DNA of 64,000 nucleotides from assembly GCA_022592445.1 (NCBI GenBank), contig JABYQR010000134.1, forward strand, positions 46,238 through 110,237, written 5' to 3'. The stretch comes from Cytidiella melzeri (taxonomy: Eukaryota > Basidiomycota > Agaricomycetes > Polyporales > Irpicaceae). The translations under genes were made by a program, and so were the position numbers. This document shows positions 22,565 to 34,549 of this stretch, piece by piece; within the stretch, counting starts at the first letter, position 1, and every line of letters starts with the position of its first letter. The notes beneath the pieces were generated by a model. It ran no database searches and had not been told where the DNA came from. It saw nothing but the letters and a program-made list of their open reading frames with translations.

Positions 22565-23139
22565 AACGAGAACACGACACTGCGCGTGGAGCCTTGGTTG
22601 GCACTGTCGGATTGGCCAAGGAGGGGGTCACTACAGAGCTTCTTGGAGCTCGCAAAGGCCACTTTGAATGTCGGTACCTTGCTCTGCACAACAAAGCGGT
22701 ATGTATCACAAATCATATGCCGAGTGACTTGTTTGCTTACATGCTATTCAGCGACAGCAAGGCGGCTTGTACATGGCCATCCAGCGCCATGAGGCCGCGC
22801 AAGTTGGTGCTGAGGTGGAGTCCCTTCCAGCTGTCGCTCCTCGCGTTGCCTTCAACACCCGCCTTGCCCTCGACACTCACATCAACATGAACGCTCAGGC
22901 TGACCTCAGAGACAAAGACATTCTGTCTCCCGTGCCGTTTGCTGACGATAATCTGCTGGAAGTTTTTTGGGCCTTAGGTCTAGGGTCATGGCATTAGCTG
23001 TAATTTGAACATGACAGTATATGGGAAGCTGTGTTATGGAACAACAAGAAGCCCTTGTGGGAAATCATGGGCATCTACAGCAGAGAGGAGCACAAAGTGA
23101 ACAACATTCCTTGATCATATGCATGGTGCTACAGTACAA

Positions 23140-23330
23140 TAGTCAACTTTGTCTATAGTCCTGAGAGTCCCGACAGCCAGTCCACTTTGGGCATAGCGGC
23201 GGGATGGCCAGCGGAGAGGGCGCACATCCGAGATCTCTGCTGATTCTCGGCATGCCCCTGGAAACGCCACCAAAGGTGGCGACGAACTCGACAAACCAGC
23301 TACCTGACAAACCACCTAAGAATTGACCAC
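23140..23330 (-). repeat. Right arm of the ~190-bp inverted repeat
   Basis: Inverted partner of 14030-14222. The outermost 20 bases are identical between the arms, and similarity fades inward near GTAGCAC. Confidence 0.75.
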
Positions 23331-24771
23331 ACCTTCAGCGCAATGGGCTGAGCGCCGAAATTTAACAAACAGTACCTAAAGCATAGTAGTGCAGCACCAA
23401 TCAGAGACTGCACAACACCCGATGAGGCATTGATTTGCAACACACAGAATTGAGCTTCATCTGTCTATACAAAAAGCACCTGACAGTAGAAAGTGCTACA
23501 TGGCATATGAGCCTGCTCGAAATGTCTGCATGGACTAGTGTGTCTAAACATACCGCTGCACCAGGCAAACATAGGACACTCCTGGTTTCATATTGCAGGC
23601 TGCAATTGTAAGAATGGAAGTGATGAAAGAAATGGTAGAGGTTTCTGGGAATGTCTGTAATCCGCAGGAGAGTTTCGGTATCCGAAGTGAGAGGGCATTG
23701 GTATCCCGGAGATCATCCCTACATGGCTTGAATCCATCTCCGTAGGAGAGCTCAAACGACTTCCCGCGGAGAAGCATGGGCGTCGCAAAATGCGATCCAG
23801 AATAGGATCGGCAATGTGGCTGTCGCTTGCCTATGAAAAGGGGCGACAAGTCTCCCAAGAGCATCAGGGCCTTGAAGCCTCAGGCCTCAAATCCCAGTTG
23901 CTGCGGCACAGCGTGGTGTCCTGAGAAAGCTGCTACGCCCTGCCAATGGTCTCCGTAGCATAGTTTGTGTCGCTGGGTTACTGTCGGTATTCTAGAGTTG
24001 GTTGTATTGTCTTTTCTTGTCGCCTTGACGTTTCCGATAACAAGACATAAAGACGATAAGTAGCGGGCAATGCACACGACTGGCAGCGACAGCGCAGAAG
24101 GAAGAAAAACACAAACGAGACGACACGAGGAAACCTGCCGCATCGGATAACAACAAGCGTTTAGTCGGATCCTGATGGATTTGTTACTGATGTATAGAGT
24201 CGATAAGTAAAGAATTGAGTTGATAGAAGGGTGTTAAGGAAACGGTTCAAACCCCGATTACTCTTGTCAGATGTTCCCACCCTTTTCCCAGCCCAACGTC
24301 TCAGTCAGCCCTCCGGCGTTGGCTCTGATCGTCCCTTGTCCTCCTGCTTTGCTCCCCCCACCACCCTCCCGTCCTCTTATATCTCTGCCTCAATTCTTCA
24401 GCCCCGTTTTTCTACTCTTTCCTTGTCTCATTCCTAAGGTAAGCTTTCGGATTATGACTCGCTTGCACTGCTGGAGCAAGATCGCCTCGCAACCTCGCGG
24501 TGGCCTCATTTCCCAAGTAGCCCCCATGCTACTGTACGTGGCGCAGCTGGCATACTGGGGGCCTCCGATGTCGTTCAACACTTGTTGGACAGTCCAAAGC
24601 CGACGGTGGCGAGGCTGTGCCACCGTGCGCCTTTATGCACTTTATAAGTCGCTACACCTGCCCCGTCCCTGCCAACCTCCTTTACCCCTCAGTCCTATTC
24701 TTGCATACGATTATATCTCTCAAAAGCTCTAACCCATTGATTACTCTACAGACGTCATATTTGTGATCACT
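23331..24771. other. Stretch without a supported gene; dispersed repeat remnants
   Basis: About 1.4 kb between the inverted-repeat block and the casein kinase gene. Short minus-strand frames at 23544-23864 include a KSFELSYG segment that recurs near 52285-52315. A GGTTTGAAMCGTTTCCTT block at 24240-24265 (minus sense) recurs near 52140-52160. These are probably old transposon remnants. The last few hundred bases should include the kinase promoter and leader. Confidence 0.4.
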
Positions 24772-26037
24772 ATGACCGATTCTGCCGCGCACAAGTTGGA
24801 CCTACGGGTCGGTGGCAAGTACAGACTGGGCAAGAAGATTGGGTCAGGATCGTTCGGTGCGCTTTCACTCCTAAAAATTGAAACGTAAGCCTCTTACCTC
24901 TCGCCACAGGTGATATTTACCTCGGAATCAACATTATCTCGGGTGAAGAAGTCGCCATCAAGCTCGAGTCTGTCAAGGCTAAGCATCCGCAGCTTGAATA
25001 TGAATCCAAGGTCTACAAGGCCCTAGCCGGTGGGGTCGGAGTGCCGTTCGTTCGCTGGTTTGGGACCGAGTGCGACTACAATGCCATGGTTATCGACCTG
25101 CTGGGACCGTCACTCGAGGACCTATTCAACTTTTGTAACCGCAAGTTTACCCTTAAGACAGTCTTGCTTCTTGCAGATCAGTTGGTATGCAAACCCTCGT
25201 TCTGTTTCATTCTTCCCTAACACCAAGGCTGTATGCCTAGATCTCTCGCATCGAGTATATTCACTCTCGTAACTTCATTCATCGTGACATCAAACCCGAT
25301 AATTTCCTCATGGGAATTGGCAAGCGCGGCAATCAAGTCAATGTCATTGATTTTGGTCTTGCCAAGAAGTATAGGGACCCGAAGACCCATCTCCACATCC
25401 CCTATAGAGAGAACAAGAACCTCACAGGCACTGCCCGTTACACCTCGATCAACACTCACCTTGGCGTCGAGCAAGCCCGTCGTGATGATTTGGAGTCTCT
25501 GGCTTACGTTCTCATGTACTTCCTCCGTGGATCTCTCCCATGGCAAGGTCTCAAGGCTGCCACGAAGAAGCAGAAATACGACCGTATCATGGAGAAGAAA
25601 ATGACCACTCCAACGGACCTTCTCTGCCGTGGTTTCCCCAACGAGTTCGGCATCTTTTTGAACTACACTCGTGCCCTGCGTTTTGATGACAAGCCCGACT
25701 ACTCTTACCTGCGCAAACTTTTCCGCGACTTGTTCGTCCGTGAGGGCTACCAGTACGATTATGTCTTCGACTGGAGTGTCCAGCGTACTCAGCAAGATGA
25801 AGCCGGCCAGAGCTCTAGCTCGAAGGCTGCAGGTAGAAGGAAGGTCGTTCAAGAGGAAGACGAGCACCGCCCAAGCGATAGGATGTATGTGTCTTTCTGG
25901 TCTTCTCGTATCGTTCAGCTCTAAACGTCGTAACTCACAGGCTCCGTTCCCACACTCGTCAGGCGCAAGCTGCTAATATGATGCCTGGTGCTGTTGGCCA
26001 GCAGCGTGCTCGTGGTCGCGACGGTGATATGTGGTAA
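24772..26037 (+). CDS. HRR25: Casein kinase I (Hrr25/Hhp1 type)
   Basis: Exons 24772-24856, 24910-25184, 25241-25884 and 25941-26037 encode 366 residues. The kinase fold is complete: glycine loop [17 protein letters not shown] lysine in VAIKLES, catalytic loop [17 protein letters not shown] motif [12 protein letters not shown], and the CK1-specific segment [15 protein letters not shown] with the [20 protein letters not shown] box. The C-terminal tail is short, Ser/Lys-rich, and ends GRDGDMW. CK1 delta-type kinases act in DNA repair, vesicle transport, meiosis and clock control. Promoter signals are not obvious; pyrimidine-rich DNA precedes the start. Confidence 0.95.
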
Positions 26038-27148
26038 ATGACGCCCCAGGTATCAGCGAAGGGGTGTTAATAGTACGTCAAGGATAAGACCGAGCAGTGA
26101 GGGGAGGAGGTCGGGTTTCGTCAGTCTCGGATCCAGCGGTTGTAGGCTTTCAGCCAAGTTCCAAGAGTGCGTCGGCGTTGCAGCATAGGAGAGTTTCAAG
26201 CAACGGGAAGTAGCCTGGAAACGTCGAGGTCATGTCAGTTCCCATCTGCCTGCATGCCGCCTTCCATGTCATGAACTAGCACGCACCTATCCTCCGCCCA
26301 CCATCTGCCCTCAAAGGAGCCACTCAATTGCTGGCCGCCTCCCTTTATTATTTTAACACGGACGCTTCTTTCTTTTCAAGTCCCCTCCAGCCTCTCAATC
26401 TTTATGATCAAGGAGATGGAGGGGGCCGCTTTTTCCATCCTCGCCGCATACTTGATCTCACATCGCGCCGTATCGTCCATTTGACTAGGTCTACCCTTGC
26501 AAAACACCTTATTCTGTTGTTTCTCTATATCGTTGTTGCTCATGTCTCATCCTGCCCCATTTTTCGAGCTATTCGAAGCACACTCCTTTATTCTTCTTTG
26601 ACTGTGGTTCCAGCTTCATCTTCCTGGCTCTTTTCCCACCAGCTTCGTTATCCTCCATCTCCTCCACCTCGGCGAAACATTTCTCGAGGGCGCGTTGGAA
26701 GGGAGAGGGCGCCGCGTCTGGGGTGGCGTTCCGCGGTAGAGGGTGAGATGGGGGAGAATTTATTCAACAAGACACGCGACAAGCAACCCATAGACTATCG
26801 TCACGAAATCTTCACGACCTCCAGGCTTCATGTACTAATTCTTCCAACTCGCCCTTCATCCACATCCCGCTTCTACTCGCAATCGCCCATGCCAGACGCG
26901 CTGTTTGAATCCATAATCGCACACCATAGTTCCCGAGATTCCAATCGTTCGCACAAATTCTCCTTATTCCGAAGTCCTCACTAGGAGTTCATTTTCACTC
27001 GGGACAGTACATAAATGACTTGCAGTACCGCTATATCATGTCGTGAGAAAAGATGCTTGATATGGCAACATTCGGCATGTACGAAACGACCACGTCGCGT
27101 TCTGCACCGTGACCGACTAAATCCTCTTGATATCTCGTTTCCAGCACC
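26038..27148. other. Intergenic stretch
   Basis: 1.1 kb between the kinase and SEC21. A 218-codon plus-strand frame at 26328-26984 has Ser/Pro/Arg-rich, non-conserved-looking composition and no recognisable domain, so I do not call it a gene. A pyrimidine-rich region covers 26300-26680. Confidence 0.45.
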
Positions 27149-30100
27149 ATGTCTCTCAACAAAAAGGACGAGGAGAGCGGCCTGAGCACATATTACAACA
27201 ACAAGACAACTGTTATACAAGAGGCTCGTGTCTTCAATGAATCCCCAATTAGCCCACGGAAGTGCAGGGCTCTCCTCACACGTATCGTGTACCTTCTGTA
27301 TGCCGGCGAGACGTTCACAACGCAGGAGGCTACGACCTTGTTCTTCGGAACAACGAAGTTGTTCCAGCATAAGGATGTAAGAATTTGCTATACTAAGCAA
27401 ACAGACCCGATCTCAGCTAACGATGTTTTCGAGGACAGAGTGCGCTTCGACAAATGGTATACTTGGCAATCAAGGAACTCGCAACCACGGCGGAAGATGT
27501 GATAATGGTCACGAGCAGCATCATGAAGGACATGCAGCCCAACTCCGAGGTCATCTACCGACCAAACGCGATTCGTGCACTATGCAGGATCATTGACGTA
27601 CGTTTTTCCATGCATGTCTACCTTACTGCAGGCTCACTAGGATTGGAAAGCCCTCGATGGCGCAAGGTGTCGAGCGTTTCTTCAAGGCGGCGATTGTCGA
27701 CAAGAACTCTTCTATCTCATCTGCGGCCCTTGTTTCTGCATATCACCTTTTCCCTCTCGCAAAAGATGTCGTTAAACGCTGGGTAAACGAGGCGCAGGAG
27801 GCTGTCAACGCAAAGTCGTCTTCATCGTTTTTCGGAAGTGGCGGCGCGGGAGGAGGAGGATCATACTTGGGATGGGGTAGCTCTTCGCAGCAAACTTCTG
27901 GCTTCCAGGCGGTTGCTTCCACCAGCTACATCACGCAGTACCACGCATTGGGTCTTCTGTATCTCATTCGTCAACAGGATCGAATGGCCATCACGAAGAT
28001 GATACAGCAGCTGGGAGGCGGTAAGACAGGTGCTGGAACAACGCTGAAGAATCCAATGGCACTTTGCATGCTTATTCGTTATGCAGCGAAGGTTATGGAG
28101 GAAGATCCCAAGTTTGTCGTCTACTCATCCAACCTGAGCGTGAAATTGATCTTATTGCTGCAGCGTTCAACGACAAATGCTCGAGCTTATTGAAAGCTGG
28201 CTGCGACACAAAAGCGACATGGTGAACCTTGAGGCTGCTCGCGCTATCTGCGAGATGAAGGGCGTGACTGCTTCCCAACTCACCAAACCAATCGCCGGTA
28301 CGCTCTATTCTTCCCGGACTCGGCTTGAAGTCTCCTCTGACCTCTTGTGTTGGTTAGTTCTGCAGCTCTTCTTGTCCTCGCACAAATCTTCCTTGCGTTT
28401 TGCTGCTACCCGCACCCTTGCTAGCCTCGCTTTGTCGCATCCCGCTAGCGTTGCCACCTGCAATGTCGATTTGGAAAACCTCATCTCTGACTCAAATCGA
28501 AGCGTTGCTACATACGCTATAACCACACTACTGAAGGTACGCTACATATTGAAGCTAGGCGATTGGCTGGTGACTGAGTTCGGGCTATTATGCAGACTGG
28601 TAACGAAGCTTCGGTGGATCGCCTCATGAAGCAAATTACAGGATTCATGAGTGAGATTAGCGATGAGTTCAAGGTCATCATTGTGGAAGCCATCCGCTCG
28701 CTCTGCCTGAAATTCCCCACGAAGCATGCCTCTATGTTGTCCTTCCTCTCTGGTGTCCTTCGTGACGAAGGCGGATACGACTTCAAGCGTGCTGTTGTTG
28801 AGGCAATGTTCGACATGATCAAGTATATCGGCGATTGCAAGGAACAGGCTCTCTCGCATTTGTGTGAGTTTATCGAAGACTGCGAATTTACCAAGCTGTC
28901 TGTGAGGATCCTGCATCTGCTGGGTTTGGAAGGACCCAAGGCACCTCAGCCCACAAAGTATATCCGGTACATTTACAACCGGGTGGTCCTGGAGAATGCT
29001 ACCGTCCGTGCTGCGGCTGTTGCGAGCCTTGCCAAGTTCGGCCTGAACAGCATCGACGAGAAACTCGCCAGTAGCGTCAAGGTCCTCCTGACTAGGTATG
29101 TCGTTATTCCAGTTATTGCGCGTCATTCGTTTCAACACTCAATCATCATCACTCTCGCCAGATGCCTAGATGACGTTGACGATGAAGTGCGAGACCGAGC
29201 GGCGATGTATCTCAAGGTATACCAGGCCCCTCCGTTGGCTGAGACCTACGTGAAAGAAGGTAAATGATCTTGCATCCAACGCTACCGCAAGCAATATGCT
29301 CACGGGTATGAATCAGAGTCGATATTCTCCCTGTCAGCTCTTGAGTCCAAGCTGGTTTCGTACATCGGCGATCCATCCGCATCGTCCGAGCCGTTTGACG
29401 TGTCTTCTATCCCCAAGGTCAGCCGTGCCCAGGCTGCGAAGGAAACTGCTCGTAAGTACTATGCACAAAATCAGTATTCATTGGACATTGTTGAACCTTC
29501 GCTGCTGGTTCAGGCCCAAGCTCGCTCGAGACGATCGGCGCCCCCAGTACGTCGAAAGCCGCAACTCCTCCGCCTCCCACGACTGCAGAGGTGCAGTCGG
29601 CATATGCGGAGCAGCTTGCCGAGATTCCGGAGTTTGCGAACTATGGATCTGTTTTCAGCAGCAGCGTTAAGCCTACTCAGCTGACGGAAAGCGAGACGGA
29701 GTATCAAGTATCAGTGGTCAAGCATGTGTTCAAGGAACACATTGTCTTCCAGGTAAGCATTATGAGGAGATTGCGGTCTTGTTGTTCTGACTATTATGTG
29801 TGCCAGTTCAACGTATCAAACACCATTCCCGATACTCTGCTAGATCAAGTGTCAGTCATCATGCAAGCAACCGCCGATGCTGGCTTGACAGAAGATTTCA
29901 TCATACCAATCCCTACCCTCACCTCTCAAACGTCACCCGGAACGGTATATTGCTCATTCACGCGAGACAGCCCCGAAGAATACCAGATAGCCTCGTTCAC
30001 ATGTCTTCTCAAATTTGTGAGCAAGGAAGTCGATCCGTCTACAGGCGAGCCAGAAGAAGAGGGATACGAAGACGAGTACGCGCTGGAAGATACGGAGCTG

Positions 30101-30518
30101 TCTGCGGCTGACTACATTGTTCCTACCTATGTCACCTTCCTGTCCGAGTGGGATCGTATGCGCGGAGGCGTCAATCTCACAGAGACCTTCAGTCTTCCTG
30201 CGATGGAGTCATTGAAGGGTACGTTCGTTACTACATCGTGCAACACCGACTGGCTAACTTTCTTTTCCTTTCTATCTGATAGCTGCATGCGACTCGATCA
30301 TAGAAATCCTGCACATGCAACCCCTCGGTGGTAGTGAAGACCCGCAATCTGCCACAGTGCACGCCCTTCAACTGTCAGGCCTGGTGTGTGGCGGTGGAGG
30401 GAAAGTGCTTGTGCGCTGCCGCATGACACATTCGAAAGCGCAGGGCGTCGGCCTGGAGCTGGCTGTGCGGGCGGAACATCAAGAGGCTGCGAACCTGGTT
30501 GTTGCTGCCATCATGTAG
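27149..30518 (+). CDS. SEC21: Coatomer subunit gamma
   Basis: A multi-exon gene starting [20 protein letters not shown], the usual gamma-COP opening, followed by [20 protein letters not shown]. The N-terminal two thirds is an adaptin-type helical solenoid (for example [83 protein letters not shown]). The C-terminal part is the appendage domain ([19 protein letters not shown], then MQPLGGSED and [13 protein letters not shown] at the end). Exon 1 ends at 27376 with GTAAGA; introns are about 50-60 nt. Gamma-COP is an essential part of the COPI coat in Golgi-to-ER transport. A Gly/Ser-rich insert ([10 protein letters not shown]) lies near residue 190. Confidence 0.94.
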
Positions 30519-31328
30519 ATTGTTTAGGATGGCTGTTATATTCTGTTGTTGCGGTATACGAGTATTGTTTTGCGTTGACTCGGATCAGCTATAATCGCAA
30601 CCCCTGTTGACTGACGATTTGCACTGAAAGTGTGTACTCGTTCCTTCCGAAACAAGATGTTGAGTTTGTCAGAAGACTGTGTGTGCGACCGAATGGTTGG
30701 CCTGTGAGAGCGGGTACATGTTCATTCTAGTTTATATCGGCCGATGGACAAGCATTCTTCCTACTCAGGGCCATTTGTACCGGATCGTCGTGAGGTCGGA
30801 GCTGAGCGCTGAGCATGGGCCACACGACATCGACCGGCTAACACTCTGCCCCGCCCCGTCGCGTCAAAGCCTGAGCTAGCGACGGCGCATCTGGTGCTAG
30901 TCGTAAACACAGTCCCCAACGGAAAAATAATCATGGCTCCAGTCACAGTCAGCCGATGGCAATCCTATTTCTCATCCGTTCTCGTACCATCCGCCTTCAC
31001 ATTACGGTACTCACATTACTACCACTTACTACACATCACTAGCGGCCGACGGAGGTAACGCGTATCTCCCTCTTCACACTTCCATTTATACCCGCGTAAC
31101 AGGCTACTACCTAGCTGGCAGCAAGTCTGGTGGAATCCGAATACACACGGAGAAAGAGAGAGGGAGAGGGAGAGAGCCAGCGACAATGTGCGTGTCCCAC
31201 GAAACTGTGCAGGAAATTCACGAGTCATGACGATGTCGACCAGCCGGTTATTGTCTGTTCAGACAATACCCCACTCGTGCTCAACGTATTTCATGAGGAA
31301 AAGTGGTCTGGTCCATTAATAGCACATA
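30519..31328. other. Intergenic stretch with purine-rich tract
   Basis: About 800 bases between SEC21 and the pantothenate kinase gene. A GA-rich run lies at 31148-31177. No gene is supported. Confidence 0.45.
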
Positions 31329-33342
31329 ATGTCTGGTCCGTCGTTGCCCTCGGCCAAGGCGATCCAGGTGTATACGCGAGGTGCATTGATATTAGAGGAA
31401 GAGTCTCCAGAGGTGCGTCTTGTCAGTCTCAAAGTACGCTGTAGAAACCCGCTCATATCTGCCCTACTTTTCCCCACTGATAGACAAGAGACAGCAGAGG
31501 GATTTATCTGCCGAATTATGTAGAGCCGGTGTCGCACATTGCGGTGGACGTGTGTACCCTTTTTTGCTGACTCTATGCGCTTATTCATAATATGACATTT
31601 ATATAGATTGGAGGCTCACTCGCAAAGGTTGTTTACTTTACACGGTCCACCGAACCGCCAGCTTCACCTTCGATAGCTGCCACGAGAGGTTCCAGCTCCA
31701 TCAGCGATGTCTCGACGCCAGTCTCCTCATTCACACCCATATCGTCTTCTCCTCCACGCGAGGACGCGCTCTCCGGCCCATCGGCCCCAAACCCACGAAT
31801 AAACGGAGCTCTCACACCCTCCATACTCGATCCTTCCACCCACGGTAATAGCCACGCACCCACCGCGAACGGCCTCGCCGAACTCGACCACAATTCCCTG
31901 CATGAATCCCTTCTGCGCCGCGCCTCTGTCCAACACTTCCCCGGCGGGTCTCTTAACTTTGAGAGGTTCGAGACGGAACACATCGACGACTGCGTTACCT
32001 TCATTCACGACCTAATTTCGCGCTCTGCCCAGTTCAACGGCGTCTCCATCCAGGAGATGCGCCAGAGCGTCAAGATCATGGCCACAGGCGGCGGTGCGCA
32101 CCGGTTTTACGAGCTCTTTGGGAAGGAGCTTCTCGTGGAGGTGCGGAGGGAGGACGAGATGGAGTGTTTGATTGAGGGGTTAAAGTTGCTGACGCTCATC
32201 CCGGACGAGGTGTACTATTTTTCTGACGAACTCATACACTCGGTTTCGCACCCGAACGCGGCGGCGGCGGCGGTGAGGGCGATGAATGGGAAGGACGGGG
32301 TGTACGAGCGTCCGAGTCCGGATCCGCCGCGGTACGCGGTGAGTTTTGAGAGTAATCCGACACCGCAGCTGCCGTGCTTGTTGGTGAACATCGGGTCTGG
32401 AGTGTCTATCATTCGGGTGGACGAAGATGGGAGTTTCGAGCGTGTGAGCGGGACGAGTCTGGGCGGAGGGACGTTGTGGGGGTTGTTGAGCTTGTTGACA
32501 CCTGCGACGACGTTTGATGGTGCGTTCTCATGGTTTTTCTCGCATTTTGTTTGCCCATTCATGGGCGTTGTAGAGATGTTGGCGTTGTCGGAGAAGGGTG
32601 ACAACGCCTCAGTGGACATGCTTGTGGGCGACATTTATGGACAAGACTACGGGCGTTTGGGTCTCAAGTCCACGACGATCGCGAGTTCGTTTGGGAAAGT
32701 GTTCTCAAAGAAGAGCGGGAAGAAGGGCACGTTTTCTGCTGAGGATATCAGCAAGAGTCTGCTATACGCCGTGTCGAATAATATTGGGCAAATAGCGTAA
32801 GTGTCTGTTTATATTGCTACAGCGCAAGTTTCGATATACAACCACCGCTGTCCATTATTCAGTCGAGCTGAATCTCTGCAATCTATTACAGGTACATGAA
32901 TGCGGAAAAATACAACTTGGATCGGATCTACTTTGGCGGGTGCTTTATCAGAGGTGCGTCATCCGGACTCTGTTCTCTTATTTCGTTTCCGCAAGCTCCA
33001 CGCATTCTGGCCGGCTTCTCCTGTTGAGCTGCCGTATCTCTTCTCAGCAACCCATTTTGTATTGTGTTATCATTAGGCTCAAAGTCAGCTGAGGCTGCAA
33101 TTGGAAAGCTGACTTTATTCTTGGTTTGTTAGGACACGCTGCTACTATTAGCACGCTCTCGTACGCAATACGATTTTGGAGCAAGGGCACGAAGCGTGCT
33201 TTGTTCCTCAGACATGAAGGATTCTTGTGAGTATCATCGCCATCTCGTGTGGTTGTGATCTGTGGGCCTCTCTGACTCACCCATGTTTTGACATAGGGGT
33301 GCAATCGGTGCTTGGATCAAAAACTTTGAAGATGGGCCCTGA
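31329..33342 (+). CDS. CAB1: Pantothenate kinase (eukaryotic type)
   Basis: Seven exons (31329-31412, 31484-31549, 31607-32519, 32574-32796, 32892-32953, 33133-33226, 33297-33342) give 495 residues. The actin-like ATPase fold is clear: phosphate-1 motif HIAVDIGGSLAKVVYFT (spanning two exons), ATGGGAHRF, LVNIGSGVSIIRV, and GGTLWGLLSLLTPATTFDE. The C-terminal IYFGGCFIRG and GFLGAIGAW close it. A Ser/Pro-rich insert of about 60 residues after the phosphate-1 motif is the main length difference from short family members. The enzyme makes 4'-phosphopantothenate, the first step of coenzyme A synthesis. The start MSGPSLPSAKAIQ is chosen because it splices in frame into EEESPE|TRDSRGIYLPNY. Intron 5 is unusually long at 179 nt. 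Confidence 0.93.
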
Positions 33343-34549
33343 AGCACACATCGGTGTGTCGTAAGATTTTTGAGTTTGGGTTGTACGTTGTACGGCGACA
33401 TGAGTTGTGTAAAGTCATTTCACGAGAGTCAATGCCTCTCGGTTGGTCGGGGGTTGGATTTGTCAAAGCATTGAGATGCAAAGACCGGCGAGGACGGGTA
33501 ACCGCGGCATATGATTGCACAGTTGTTACAGACGCAGACACTAAGGTTTCTGGCTAGATCTGTATAGGGTCTTGAAAGTATATCAGTGCAGATGGATATC
33601 TGGATATCTGGCATTATAAGGCTGTGCTTCTATTTACACACAGCTATGCGAATTGACGGGTAATCGAAAAGCAGACGCAGTAGCATAAGATGAAAGTCGG
33701 ACGATGCAAAGCCGGTGGTTGTCTTGTTGGTTGGTGCTCGGCCGTGATTTCGTAAGGCCCCGGTACAAGCTCACTCCTACGTCAGAGATGACCGTATACG
33801 ACAATCAACCCGCGGGGTGATATTGCATGCTGGCATTGTGTAGCGTGCTGTGCACAGTCTGTCGTTGTCTGGTTACATGGTTGGAGGAAGGGGGAGACGG
33901 CGGGTGGCTGTGCGTACGGGTATGCACTCCGACGATCACCAAACACCTGCTATCGAGAGACGCCCATAAGCCAACATTGCAATAGTGATCTTTACGCGCA
34001 TGATTACTAAAAAAGGAAAGCATATAGTGGGTTCCCACGTGGACTGATGATTATTGCAGTGACGTGAGACGAACACGACAGGCACAGCAACCGCAACGTT
34101 TCAATCCCAAAAATAAAATAAGAAAGACAACAAAAAACCAGTTGAATTGTTAGTGCCATCATGCAGCAAGTGCATTGGCGAGGTCTCCGCACGATCGCCA
34201 GTCTCCTATCTCTCGAAAGAAGAAATAGATTGTTTATTACTCAGAAATGTAGTGATTTGCGCCGAGGTGAACGCGGTGGAGAGAGGGAGAGAGCGGCAAA
34301 GGGCGGGGATACGGGGTGTTTAGGATTGCCCAAATTATGGTTGCGTGAGACAATAGACGGATTTGGCATGCAGAGTTGGTTATTAGCACTCCTGCTGAAA
34401 TTTGGGCGGGTGCCGAGTTTGGGCTGTCAGCTTTCATTATACTCCCCCCATCTCCTAACGCTAACGCCCTCCTGCTCTCTCCGTAACTCCCATCTCGCTC
34501 GCTCGCTCTCTCTCTCTCTCCATCGCACTTTTCCTCTCTACCCTCCACC
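33343..34549. promoter_or_regulatory. Long intergenic region upstream of the homeodomain gene
   Basis: 1.2 kb with no supported gene. Just before the start codon lies a CT-rich tract (34494-34525, CGCTCGCTCTCTCTCT-like), a common feature of fungal promoters. The length suits a regulated transcription-factor gene, but no specific sites were identified. Confidence 0.4.

Larger units (their letters stand above)
14418..22997 (+). pseudogene. Unrecognised small gene split by a retrotransposon insertion
   Basis: Exons 14418-14446, 14510-14588, 14639-14681 plus 22565-22698, and 22752-22997 keep one reading frame if the retroelement and one copy of its CGCAC duplication are ignored. The pre-insertion product would be about 176 residues, starting MSSYGWGAVG. 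It contains segments such as GGLLDYLRDNSVGTGVNSSE (exon 2), TTELLGARKGHFECRYLALH (after the insertion) and LYMAIQRHEAAQVGAEVESL (last exon). Intron borders are GT-AG and 49-63 nt. I do not recognise the family. The last exon may be followed by another exon near 23017-23115, but no good donor is visible. The insertion falls within exon 3, so the gene is broken. Confidence 0.6.

Noticed and set aside
26328..26984. 218-codon plus-strand ORF upstream of SEC21
   Set aside because: Low-complexity Ser/Pro/Arg composition, no domain, no splice partners; it lies in pyrimidine-rich flanking DNA.
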